In this document: positions 22,853 to 30,706 of the stretch, one piece after another
How the letters are laid out: the number at the start of each line of letters is the position of its first letter
Numbering within the stretch: position 1 is the stretch's first letter
NCBI RefSeq assembly: GCF_900115865.1
Contig: NZ_FOXY01000020.1
Span: 1 to 34,052, forward strand
DNA length: 34,052 bases
Source: Donghicola eburneus
GTDB taxonomy: Bacteria > Pseudomonadota > Alphaproteobacteria > Rhodobacterales > Rhodobacteraceae
Direction of reading: 5' to 3'
The notes under the pieces: model-generated
What the model was told of the DNA's origin: nothing
Seen by the model: the letters and a program-made list of their open reading frames with translations, nothing else
Database searches by the model: none
Translations under genes and position numbers: made by a program

Positions 22853-25800
22853 ATGAATATCGCGGTCAGCAACACCAAGGAAATCGCACTGGAGCAGGCC
22901 ATCGAACGTGGACTGACCGGGAGCACTACAGAAACAGAAACACAAACCCCGCCCTGCGGCCCCTTTCGCATCGGTCGCCCTACTGACTTTGACGCCCGCC
23001 TCGCGCTCGACACCGCGCTGTTCTGGGAGTTCCTCGAAGCGACCCAAGCCAAGGCGCTCGAGCGCCTCAAGACCCGCAACCCGACCGACTGGCAGGCCAA
23101 GGTCCTTCACCAGTTCGACAAGCTGATGAAGCGCAAGGGCCTGCTGCATCTGCTGAAAAAGGGGCTGCCGGTCGATGATGCAACCTTCACTCTGATGTAC
23201 CCCGCGCCGTTGGCCAGCTCGGCGCAAAAGGTCCACGAGAACTTTGCCGCCAATATCTGGAGCGTCACGCGCCAGGTGCATCATTCGCTCTCTAACCCGA
23301 ATGAATCCGTGGACATGGTGCTGTTCTTGAACGGGTTGCCCATCGTCACGCTGGAGCTGAAGAACGCCTGGACCCACCAGACCGCCCGTTATCATGGTCA
23401 GAAGCAGTATCGCGAGCGCGATGCCAGCCAAACCCTGCTGAGCTTTGGCCGCGTGCTGGTCCACATGACCGCCGACACCGACGAGGTTTGGATGGCTACC
23501 AAGCTGGCGGGCAGCTCGACTTTCTTCCTGCCCTTCAACAAGGGCCATAACGAGGGTGCGGGCAATCCGCCGAACCCGAGCGGCCACAAGACGGCCTATC
23601 TGTGGGAAGAGGTGTTCCAGCCGCAAAGCCTTGCCGGGATCATCCAGCATTTCGTGCTGCTCGAAGGCAAAGCCACCGAGCCGCTTGCCAAGAAGACGCT
23701 AATCTTCCCACGGTATCACCAGCTGAACGTGGTGCGGCAACTGCTGACCCACACCGCCGGGAATGGCGTCGGTCATAGCTATCTGATCCAGCACTCGGCA
23801 GGATCCGGCAAGTCGAACTCGATCACCTGGACCGCCTATCAGCTAATCGAGACCTATCCCGACAGCATTAAGCTGCCGGGCGCTCGGGCGCTGGATGCGC
23901 CGCTGTTCGATAGTGTGATCGTGGTCACGGACCGCCGGTTGCTGGACAAGCAGCTGCGCGACAACATCCGTGATTTCTCGGAGGTGAAGAATATCGTCGC
24001 CCCGGCGATGCGCTCCGCCGATCTGAAAGCGGCGCTAGAGAACGGCAAGAAGATCATCATTACCACGATCCAGAAGTTCCCCTTCATCATCGATGGGATC
24101 GCGGATCTGAGCGACAAGCGTTTTGCCGTGATCATCGACGAGGCCCATAGCGGCCAGAGCGGCCTTGCGCATGACAAGATGAACCAGGCTATGGGCGGTG
24201 GCGAGGATCAGGACGATGATGATAATCAGGACAAGATCCTGAAGGCCATGCGCGCCCGCAAAATGCGCGGCAATGCCTCCTACTTTGCCTTCACTGCGAC
24301 TCCCAAGAACGCGACCTTGGAAAAGTTCGGCACGCAGCAGGCTGATGGTCGGTTTAAGCCGTTCCACCTCTATTCAATGAAGCAGGCGATCGAGGAAGGC
24401 TTCATCCTTGATGTGTTGGCCAATTACACGACTTACAAGGGTTATTACGAAATCCAGAAGTCGATCAAAGATAACCCCCTGTTCGATACGGCGAAGGCGC
24501 AGAAGAAGCTGCGTGCCTATGTCGAGCGCAGCCAGCAGACGATCAACACCAAAGCTGAGATCATAGTCGATGACTTCATCGGCAACGTGGTCAACACGAA
24601 GAAGCTGCGCGGCAAGGGCAAGGGGATGATCGTCACCCAGAACATCGAGATGGCGATACGCTACTACAACGCGGTGCAGGCCGAGCTTGAGAAGCGGGGA
24701 AATCCTTTCAAGGCGCTGATCGCATTTTCGGGTGAGAAGGAGGTCGATGGGATCAAGCGCACGGAAGCCGAGATGAACGGCTTTGCCGAGGATAAGACTC
24801 GTTCCGAGTTCGACAAAGATGAATACCGGCTGCTGGTCGTGGCGAACAAGTACCTGACAGGCTTTGACCAGCCGAAACTTTGCGCGATGTATGTCGATAA
24901 GAAGCTACAATCGGTGCTGGCGGTGCAGGCACTATCGCGGTTGAACCGCTCCTCGCCCAAGCTCGGCAAGCGCACGGAAGACCTCTTCGTGCTCGATTTC
25001 TTCAACGAGACTGAGGACATCAAGGCGGCCTTTGACCCGTTTTTCACAGTGACAACCTTGTCTGAAGCAACCGATGTAAACGTCCTGCATGAACTGAAAG
25101 GTACGTTAGATGATGTTGGCGTCTATGAGTGGACGGAGGTTGAAGAGTTCTGCACTAGGTTCTTCGAGGGCGAAGACGCGCAAAAGCTGAGTCCCCTGAT
25201 CGACGCCGCCGCTACTCGGTTCAACGATGAACTAGATCTGGAAGATGAGGAGAAGATCGACTTCAAGATCAAGGCTAAGCAGTTCGTGAAAATCTATGGC
25301 CAGATGGCTTCGATCATGCCGTTCGAAGTGCTCGACTGGGAGAAGCTCTTCTGGTTCCTGAAATTTTTGGTGCCAAAGCTGAATATCCAAGACCCCAATC
25401 AAGATGCTTTAGACGAGCTGCTCGAAGCTGTGGATCTGTCATCCTACGGACTTGAACGCACGAAGCTCAATCAATCCATCGAACTGGATTCCAGCGAAGC
25501 CGAGCTTGCCCCCCAAAATCCCAATCCGCGCGGTTATCGCGGCGAAGATGTCCAAGAGGATCCGCTGGAAGAGATCATTCGCAGCTTCAACGAACGTTGG
25601 TTCCAAGGGTGGAGCGCAACCCCTGAAGAGCAGCGCGTAAAATTCCTAAACATCGTCGAAAGTGTTCGAGCCCATCCTGACTTCGAAGAGAAATTCGACA
25701 ACAACACAGATCCATATTCACGGGATCTAGCGTTCGAGGAAATATTTAAATCCGTTATGCTGAAACGGCGGAAACAGGAGATGGAGCTTTATAAACTTCA

Positions 25801-25873
25801 TAACACAGACAGTGCTTTCAGGTCTGCTCTACACAAAAGCGTTCAGCAGGTTCTCGAGAAGGGTTTGCCGTGA
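22853..25873 (+). CDS. hsdR: Type I restriction-modification endonuclease/translocase subunit
   Basis: A 1006-aa motor-nuclease. The N-terminal PD-(D/E)xK nuclease is visible as D154 in VDMVLFL and E168-L-K170 in VTLELKN. The SF2 helicase motifs follow: Walker A HSAGSGKS (314-321), DEAH (429-432), the TAT-type motif FAFTATPKNAT, and a C-terminal helicase half with QALSRLNR. All key residues appear intact, so it should be able to translocate and cut unmodified DNA. The ribosome site AGGGG precedes the ATG by 6 bp. Last gene of the hsdMSR operon. Confidence 0.95.
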   Translation: MNIAVSNTKEIALEQAIERGLTGSTTETETQTPPCGPFRIGRPTDFDARLALDTALFWEFLEATQAKALERLKTRNPTDWQAKVLHQFDKLMKRKGLLHLLKKGLPVDDATFTLMYPAPLASSAQKVHENFAANIWSVTRQVHHSLSNPNESVDMVLFLNGLPIVTLELKNAWTHQTARYHGQKQYRERDASQTLLSFGRVLVHMTADTDEVWMATKLAGSSTFFLPFNKGHNEGAGNPPNPSGHKTAYLWEEVFQPQSLAGIIQHFVLLEGKATEPLAKKTLIFPRYHQLNVVRQLLTHTAGNGVGHSYLIQHSAGSGKSNSITWTAYQLIETYPDSIKLPGARALDAPLFDSVIVVTDRRLLDKQLRDNIRDFSEVKNIVAPAMRSADLKAALENGKKIIITTIQKFPFIIDGIADLSDKRFAVIIDEAHSGQSGLAHDKMNQAMGGGEDQDDDDNQDKILKAMRARKMRGNASYFAFTATPKNATLEKFGTQQADGRFKPFHLYSMKQAIEEGFILDVLANYTTYKGYYEIQKSIKDNPLFDTAKAQKKLRAYVERSQQTINTKAEIIVDDFIGNVVNTKKLRGKGKGMIVTQNIEMAIRYYNAVQAELEKRGNPFKALIAFSGEKEVDGIKRTEAEMNGFAEDKTRSEFDKDEYRLLVVANKYLTGFDQPKLCAMYVDKKLQSVLAVQALSRLNRSSPKLGKRTEDLFVLDFFNETEDIKAAFDPFFTVTTLSEATDVNVLHELKGTLDDVGVYEWTEVEEFCTRFFEGEDAQKLSPLIDAAATRFNDELDLEDEEKIDFKIKAKQFVKIYGQMASIMPFEVLDWEKLFWFLKFLVPKLNIQDPNQDALDELLEAVDLSSYGLERTKLNQSIELDSSEAELAPQNPNPRGYRGEDVQEDPLEEIIRSFNERWFQGWSATPEEQRVKFLNIVESVRAHPDFEEKFDNNTDPYSRDLAFEEIFKSVMLKRRKQEMELYKLHNTDSAFRSALHKSVQQVLEKGLP

Positions 25874-26016
25874 CGATCTCCATATCGTTTACGGCACACG
25901 AACTAGGACACGGACAACCGAAAAATGTACTTCAGGTCGCGATGTGAACATTAATGTTTAATCGGTAAATTTGGTTAAACCTAAACAACCAGTTAAATAT
26001 ATTAATTGAATTTTTT

Positions 26017-26036
26017 ATATTGTGCCTGCACAATAT
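26017..26036. promoter_or_regulatory. Operator candidate in front of parA
   Basis: Perfect inverted repeat ATATTGTGC / GCACAATAT with a 2-bp centre, ending 5 bp before the parA ATG. Its position suits autoregulation by the ParA/RHH pair. No Shine-Dalgarno is visible between it and the start. Confidence 0.55.
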
Positions 26037-26041
26037 GATGT

Positions 26042-26680
26042 ATGAAAATCACCGTCTACAACATGAAGGGCTCAGCGGGAAAAACCCCGATAGCCACGAA
26101 CATCGCACTCGACAGAGAGTACGCTCTGGCGACCAACGAGCCCTACAACCTTCTGGACGCAATCCTCCCTGAAGAACGGCTCTTCTCGCTTCAGCCAGAC
26201 GAGGAGTTTCCCGAGTTTCCCGATAGCATCGACGTGGTCTTCGACCTTGCGGGGCTTATGTCCCGCGATGCACGGCCCAGTATCGTCTCGGCGGTCTCTC
26301 AGTCCGATGTGGTGGTGGTGCCAATCTACAACGAGCTCAAGTGCATCCACGCAGGGATACACACCATCAGAGAGCTTGAGCCATACAACAAGAACATCGT
26401 CGTGGTGGCGACGAAGCTGGCGAAACGCAAAGGCGAGGTCTTCAAAGACTGGAGGGACAGCGAGGACGCCAAGAACATCAAGGCGGTGGTCGATCACGCA
26501 ATAGGTCAGGGGATACCGGTGCTTCCGCTAAAGTTTTCGCGCGTGTTCGATACGATTTTCGAACAAGAGCGCTCTATCCGGCAAATGATGGAAGAGGATG
26601 CCCTGGCTCGCTACACCTATCGCGAGGTGGCCGCGCAGTTTGATAGCTTACTTTCCTACCTCGAGCAGAACTATGCCTAA
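26042..26680 (+). CDS. parA: ParA-type plasmid partition ATPase
   Basis: A 212-aa short ParA/MinD-family ATPase. The deviant Walker A MKGSAGKTPIATN (8-20) carries the signature lysine K9 of the ParA family; the Walker-A' region VVFDLAGL (about 65-72) and the VVVPIYNE strand (94-101) are present. The size is that of small type Ib ParA proteins without an N-terminal HTH. Together with a centromere-binding partner it moves plasmid copies apart. It overlaps the RHH gene by 8 bp. Repeats at 25958-25990 and an inverted repeat at 26017-26036 lie upstream. Confidence 0.9.
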   Translation: MKITVYNMKGSAGKTPIATNIALDREYALATNEPYNLLDAILPEERLFSLQPDEEFPEFPDSIDVVFDLAGLMSRDARPSIVSAVSQSDVVVVPIYNELKCIHAGIHTIRELEPYNKNIVVVATKLAKRKGEVFKDWRDSEDAKNIKAVVDHAIGQGIPVLPLKFSRVFDTIFEQERSIRQMMEEDALARYTYREVAAQFDSLLSYLEQNYA

Positions 26681-26930
26681 GAAAAACGACCTCTCTATGT
26701 TCAAAAAGGTTGAACCAGATAATTCGGTTAAACCTAATGAGCCGAAATCAATCCTTGCTCCAAAGACGGTCGGCAGGAAGCCCAAGAAGCCCGCGGACAA
26801 AGAGTCGGAGGTGGTGGCGATCAAGCTGACACCATCGGAGCTTGCTAAGCTCGAAGAAAAGGCGGGCCTCGTTCCAAAGTCCACGTACCTCAAGCACATC
26901 CTGAGAACCGAAACAGATATTTTCGAGTGA
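26673..26930 (+). CDS. Small ribbon-helix-helix centromere-binding partner (ParB-like)
   Basis: An 85-aa protein. The lysine/proline-rich N-terminal tail (1-45, with GRKPKKPADK) is probably disordered. Residues 46-80 look like a ribbon-helix-helix fold: strand EVVAIKLT, helix PSELAKLEEKAG, helix KSTYLKHILR. This is the usual form of the partner of type Ib ParA proteins, which binds direct repeats and stimulates the ATPase. The ATG at 26673 overlaps the end of parA, so longer versions of the frame are not needed. The likely targets are the 33-bp repeats nearby. Confidence 0.75.
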   Translation: MPKKNDLSMFKKVEPDNSVKPNEPKSILAPKTVGRKPKKPADKESEVVAIKLTPSELAKLEEKAGLVPKSTYLKHILRTETDIFE

Positions 26931-26980
26931 TTATATTAAATCGGTAATTTTGGTTAAATCGAAACATTTGAAAAATCCCA

Positions 26981-27715
26981 ATGCTCCGCGTTCTCTCCTG
27001 TGGCCTTGCCAGCCTGCTTGCATCTACCGCTCTCGCCAATGAATGTGCGAACCCGCCTTACGCCCCCACCATCGCAAGCTTTGCCCAACAGTCTGGCTTC
27101 GAGGTTAACAGCTTGAGTGAGCCTGAGCCGGTTGAGGTCTTAGCGCAAAATATACTCAGCCCGGAAGGCCAACGCGCTCTTGTCACCATCCTCTGCGCCT
27201 TCCAGGGCGTCGAAAACGAGCGTTACCGCAACGCGGCAATCCGGACCGGGCTCCATCTGGTGGTTGCATCCGATAGCGATGACGTCGACGAACTGGAAAA
27301 TCGATTTGCTGCCCGGCTTGGCGTCACTCTGCCCCAAGACAGTCTGGCGCTTCTTCGAGCAGAAATCAGTATTGTCGAAGCGCGAATTGCAGCAGGTCGT
27401 GCTGCAATCATAGCTGATCTTTCCGAGCGACAGGCGGTTATAGACGTACAGAAAAAGCGTCTCAGCCAGCTGGACGAAGAAATAGCGCGACTGGAAGCTA
27501 GAAAAGCCGCTGCAAACCAACGGATCGCCGCTGCTGAACAACAGATCGCCGCTATAAACCAACGGATCGCCGCTGCTGATCAACGGATCGCCGCTGCGAA
27601 CGCTGAGCTTGCCCTTATTAGGGAGAACATCGCACGCCTAAAGGCGATACGAGGAGAGCTCGAGACGATGACTGACGTCATTGAAGGGCGAAAACCTGAA
27701 AACGCAATCGATTAA
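26981..27715 (+). CDS. Secreted coiled-coil protein between par and rep
   Basis: A 244-aa protein with a clear Sec signal peptide (residues 1-19, cleavage after ALA, before NE). A small folded part with two cysteines follows (about 20-115), then a long coiled coil (about 120-235). The coiled coil contains five heptads of the QRIAAAD type, encoded by a 21-bp DNA repeat at 27518-27601. It should be periplasmic and oligomeric. No family recognised; a periplasmic protein inside a partition/replication block is unusual. There is no good ribosome site. Its transcript probably ends at the terminator at 27796-27818, inside the rep gene. Confidence 0.7.
   Translation: MLRVLSCGLASLLASTALANECANPPYAPTIASFAQQSGFEVNSLSEPEPVEVLAQNILSPEGQRALVTILCAFQGVENERYRNAAIRTGLHLVVASDSDDVDELENRFAARLGVTLPQDSLALLRAEISIVEARIAAGRAAIIADLSERQAVIDVQKKRLSQLDEEIARLEARKAAANQRIAAAEQQIAAINQRIAAADQRIAAANAELALIRENIARLKAIRGELETMTDVIEGRKPENAID
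27518..27601 (+). repeat. Four tandem 21-bp repeats
   Basis: Units at 27518, 27539, 27560 and 27581 share CAACGGATCGCCGCTG with few changes and encode heptads of the coiled coil. Confidence 0.8.
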
Positions 27716-27729
27716 ACCGGTTATTTTGA

Positions 27730-29088
27730 TTAAACCGAAACAACCGTTTTCTTAAGATCTGCCTCGAGCTCTTCGACCTGCAATTTCAAAGCATCCGGCT
27801 CCTTGGAGCCGTTTTTTTGTGCCCACTCAGCAGGGGAGGGGAGGGCAAGACCGCGATCCTCCCAGAATTTTTTGATATCCGGGAAGGTCAGGCGATCTTT
27901 CCAGCCGCCTTTTTTGAAAGCATTCACATAGATGGCGCTGCTGAGTCCTAGCTGAAACTCTGCCGCAACAGCCTCTCTCTGGTCCTCAGAGAGCCCCTGG
28001 AAGGCCTCTTCGATGATTTCCGCCGTAGACCACCTATAAGCCGTCTCTGCGTCTCTGTGGGCCGTTTTTAGCGCTTCCAACTCACGCTCGAGCTTCTCAC
28101 GGGCGGCCTTTCTCTCTTGCGCCGCTTCAAGCGCCTTCTTCTTTGCCGCACCTTCGTTGTGATAGTCCTGCTCAACAGCCGCTTTTAAGAAGCCAGCTTT
28201 GGAGGATTTGATCTTTCCGCTCGCAGCTTGAGAACTCGCTAGGTCGAGCTTATCGAAAATGTGCTCTTCGCCGTACTCAAGGAGCCACGAGCGAGCGAGG
28301 GTCTTGGAGATGCCTTCGGCAAGGAGTGCCTGATAAGCCGGGTTTTGGGTGATATCGTCTTCGGTCTCCATTCCCACCAATGACAACTGGCGGTTCGGTC
28401 GCACGATGAAGCGAAGCCCTGTGACGCTTCGCCCTTTCATTCGGGTTTCCATCTCGACTTGGATGTTGGAGAGCTTGTTCACCTCTTTCATCGCGGGTTG
28501 GATCACGTTCCGATTCAGAGCTTTGAAGGGCTTGTAGCTCGACATCGTATCTACGCCCATCAGCTTGCGGAACACATCCACGTCCCACCACGCTGTATGA
28601 CCAATACCCTCGAAGCGATAGCAGTTCTCATACAGCACGAGCGCATGGGCGCTGTTCATTTCCCGAAGGACGCTCAGGTTGATCTTCGAGTACACGTCGG
28701 GATGGTAAAGCTTCTCAGCAAGAGCCCGTTCATAGCGGTAGGTACACGTCCCACCTTTGATCTTGGCATAGGGGAGGAGCACCATCGCTTCCCAGGAACG
28801 CTCTCCGTCCTCTTCCAGCACGTCAAACTCTACCACGGTTTCCATGAGCCCCTTGAGCGCTCCCTTGAGGTAACCGATGTTCTTGCTATCGAAACCGATC
28901 ATCTCACAGAGGACTGAAGCACTGATTTCGTGATTTTGCGCCGTGAGGAGCTGGTCATAGGCATTGTAGAGCAGAGCGTTCACCAGCTTGCGTTGAAGCA
29001 GCGACAGCTTCGCCCCGATGTGAATCGCTGCGACGTGCTTCTTCAGTATCTGATTGTCACGACTGACTTTTTTCGACTCTTGGCTCAT
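27730..29088 (-). CDS. Plasmid replication initiator, Rep_3-like
   Basis: A 452-aa initiator. Residues about 12-230 follow the Rep_3 (RepA/RepE/pi-like) layout of two winged helices: KLSLLQRKLVNALLYNAYDQL (28-48), a regulatory core with ALVLYENCYRFEGIG (148-162), the stretch about VFRKLMGVDTMSSYKPFKALNRNVIQPAMKEVN (172-204) and SNIQVEMETRMKGRSVTGLRFIV (207-229). The C-terminal extension (about 290-350) is a lysine/alanine/glutamate coiled coil, making it longer than many Rep_3 proteins. It would bind the iterons at 29187-29521 to open the origin. An inverted half-iteron pair at 29089-29118 touches its start codon, the classic site for Rep self-repression. Confidence 0.85.
   Translation of the reverse strand: MSQESKKVSRDNQILKKHVAAIHIGAKLSLLQRKLVNALLYNAYDQLLTAQNHEISASVLCEMIGFDSKNIGYLKGALKGLMETVVEFDVLEEDGERSWEAMVLLPYAKIKGGTCTYRYERALAEKLYHPDVYSKINLSVLREMNSAHALVLYENCYRFEGIGHTAWWDVDVFRKLMGVDTMSSYKPFKALNRNVIQPAMKEVNKLSNIQVEMETRMKGRSVTGLRFIVRPNRQLSLVGMETEDDITQNPAYQALLAEGISKTLARSWLLEYGEEHIFDKLDLASSQAASGKIKSSKAGFLKAAVEQDYHNEGAAKKKALEAAQERKAAREKLERELEALKTAHRDAETAYRWSTAEIIEEAFQGLSEDQREAVAAEFQLGLSSAIYVNAFKKGGWKDRLTFPDIKKFWEDRGLALPSPAEWAQKNGSKEPDALKLQVEELEADLKKTVVSV
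27796..27818 (+). terminator. Plus-strand terminator embedded in the 3' end of rep
   Basis: CGGCTCC (27796-27802), TT, GGAGCCG (27805-27811), then seven T (27812-27818). It would stop transcripts from the coiled-coil gene about 80-100 bp after its stop. On the minus strand the same bases encode KNGSKEP of Rep. Confidence 0.75.
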
Positions 29089-29118
29089 GGTGTAAATTCT
29101 AAAGAATATCTTTACACC
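29089..29118 (-). promoter_or_regulatory. Inverted half-iteron operator of rep
   Basis: GGTGTAAA (29089-29096) and TTTACACC (29111-29118) face each other directly in front of the rep start. TACACC is the conserved end of the iterons, so a Rep dimer probably represses its own gene here. Confidence 0.7.
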
Positions 29119-29186
29119 ATTCTATGCCTATTTGTGAGAATGCAATTTTTTCCACCCAGAGCCCGCGAAAAGTGAACCACTCAGGT

Positions 29187-29521
29187 CCCCATATACATAC
29201 ACCTTAAGCCTTCTTTGAGGGCTTCCGAAGAAGTGTTCTTGGATGACGAAGACACGCGCATCGGCTCTTTTCTTGATGGTATTCAGTCTCTTAGGGGTAT
29301 CGCCCCATAAATATACACCTTAGACCCCATATCCATACACCTAGAGGACACAAGTCCACAATTTTTCTAAACCTTATCAGATGGTTAAAGATAAAAAGAG
29401 GCCGCCCCATATTTGTACACCATGGCCCCCACAAACATACACCTGTCGCCCCATATCCTTGCACCTTAAATCAGAAATTTCCCCACAAACGTACACCTAA
29501 CACCCCATAAATATACACCTA
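29187..29521 (+). other. oriV: Iteron array, probable oriV
   Basis: Eight direct repeats of 19 bp, consensus CCCCATAAATATACACCT plus one base, start at 29187, 29303, 29325, 29405, 29427, 29449, 29481 and 29503. Several are exactly 22 bp apart (two helical turns), so Rep would bind one face. The flank at 29522-29670 is AT-rich and suits strand opening. A clear DnaA box was not found. Confidence 0.9.
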
Positions 29522-29604
29522 AGTCCATGTAACTAACTGATTTTAAGTGTTTTTTCACCCTGTAAACATATTAAACGTTGTTTTTATAAACATACTTAAA
29601 CAAC

Positions 29605-29630
29605 AACAGGGAACCTCACGATCCCCTGTT
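29605..29630 (-). terminator. Probable terminator of the recombinase operon
   Basis: AACAGGG (29605-29611) / CCCTGTT (29624-29630) with a 12-base loop. On the minus strand it is followed by GTTGTTT. It lies 42 bp after the stop of the recombinase ending at 29672. The tail is only partly T, so strength is uncertain. Confidence 0.45.
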
Positions 29631-29671
29631 AGATCGGGTTGTTGCTTTGTAACTGATTGCAAATTTTGAAT

Positions 29672-30706
29672 TTAAACCTTTTCCACCATCAAGTTTGATC
29701 GCGAAAGCACGTCTTGTTGGATAACTCCAAGTAATTTCTGCGCCTTCTCAGCTCGGTACCGTTCTGCATATACTTGATAATGCTGACTAATTTGGATACT
29801 CCGATGACCACACAGCACCCGTGCGAGATCGGTCCCGTAAGTACCTCGATCAGCCAACGCGTCATGGACGAGAGTGCGGACGATATGCGGCGAATGCCCG
29901 GTCACCGCCTTGAAACCCACTGCCAACGTCCGACAGGACAGGAACTCATTACATTCAGAGCCAAAAAGCGGGGTTCCGATGCGCTGTCGGTAAGCCATTT
30001 CCCACGAGCCCTCATGACCGAACAACAGTAGATCATCAAAATAAGCAGTGAGGCTGTGATGTAACAAGCCATTATGACGATAACCGGTTTTCTGGGATAC
30101 AATCTTCAAAGACCACCCCACATCTCCCCGTTGGATTCCTTCCCCGACGACAAGAGAATTCGCATCCGATATTCTCAAAGGCAGAAGGGACAGCATGGCA
30201 AGGAATGCTGACCTTTGGTAGTAGGTGCGTCGCCGATTGGATGACTGAGCACTGCGAGCTTTATCTCGCAGTGTGACAGCCTTCTGAGCGATGTCCTGCA
30301 AAGAAATCGGACGGGCTGCGAGGTTGCGGACTTTTTCGGGCACTTCACGCAGCATTTCAGCTCTGTAGATTTCACAATCCTCGAGGATAATACGTCGCTT
30401 CGCAGCTGGGTAATCCGTCTCCTTTGCGACAGCTTGCACGGCCGTCAAATAGGACAACCGCGTGCTGCTTTTCAAATTGCGCACATCAAGATTGTCGATG
30501 AATTCCCCCAAACCCTCAGACGAGAGCTCCAGCGGCAGGCCAGCTTTTTGCACCACTCTAAGGTACTGTCCAAACCCTTGAACCGTAGACTTGATAGTCG
30601 CTTCGGAATACCGACGGCGGCCTCTCCGCGGTGTATCTAGCCGTTTAATCGCACGTTGAAATGGTCGCGGGAACTCATGCAGGGGAAGAGCTTTGCTTTC
30701 ACGCAT
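29672..30706 (-). CDS. Tyrosine recombinase (smaller of an overlapping pair)
   Basis: A 344-aa site-specific recombinase with the full catalytic set: R178 (LPLRISD), K206 (SQKTG), H274 and R277 (SPHIVRT), H301 (LCGHRS) and nucleophile Y310 (SQHYQVY). The N-terminal core-binding domain is about residues 30-130. Its ATG overlaps the end of the larger recombinase by 8 bp, so the two are translated together and probably act as a pair, for dimer resolution or integration. Confidence 0.85.
   Translation of the reverse strand: MRESKALPLHEFPRPFQRAIKRLDTPRRGRRRYSEATIKSTVQGFGQYLRVVQKAGLPLELSSEGLGEFIDNLDVRNLKSSTRLSYLTAVQAVAKETDYPAAKRRIILEDCEIYRAEMLREVPEKVRNLAARPISLQDIAQKAVTLRDKARSAQSSNRRRTYYQRSAFLAMLSLLPLRISDANSLVVGEGIQRGDVGWSLKIVSQKTGYRHNGLLHHSLTAYFDDLLLFGHEGSWEMAYRQRIGTPLFGSECNEFLSCRTLAVGFKAVTGHSPHIVRTLVHDALADRGTYGTDLARVLCGHRSIQISQHYQVYAERYRAEKAQKLLGVIQQDVLSRSNLMVEKV

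Larger units (their letters stand above)
25958..27745 (+). repeat. Dispersed 33-bp repeats across the partition segment
   Basis: Three full copies lie in gaps: 25958-25990 before parA, 26936-26970 before the coiled-coil gene, and 27711-27745 between the convergent stops of that gene and rep. Each reads roughly AATCGGTAATTTTGGTTAAA followed by yCGAAACAACC. A shorter copy (TCGGTTAAACCTAATG) is inside the RHH gene at 26724-26739. The copy between two gene ends cannot be a promoter, which favours a centromere or incompatibility function. Confidence 0.65.

Noticed and set aside
22712-23650. 312-aa open frame on the minus strand
   Set aside because: Opposite the start of hsdR with its intact nuclease motif; histidine/leucine-rich antisense composition.
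17189-25873. BREX or DISARM island
   Set aside because: No PglZ, BrxC, BrxL or DrmA/DrmB features; the genes fit a type I R-M operon plus an extra degenerate protein.
29187-29521. CRISPR array
   Set aside because: Repeats are 19 bp, degenerate, with spacers of 3 to about 100 bp and no cas genes; they are iterons.
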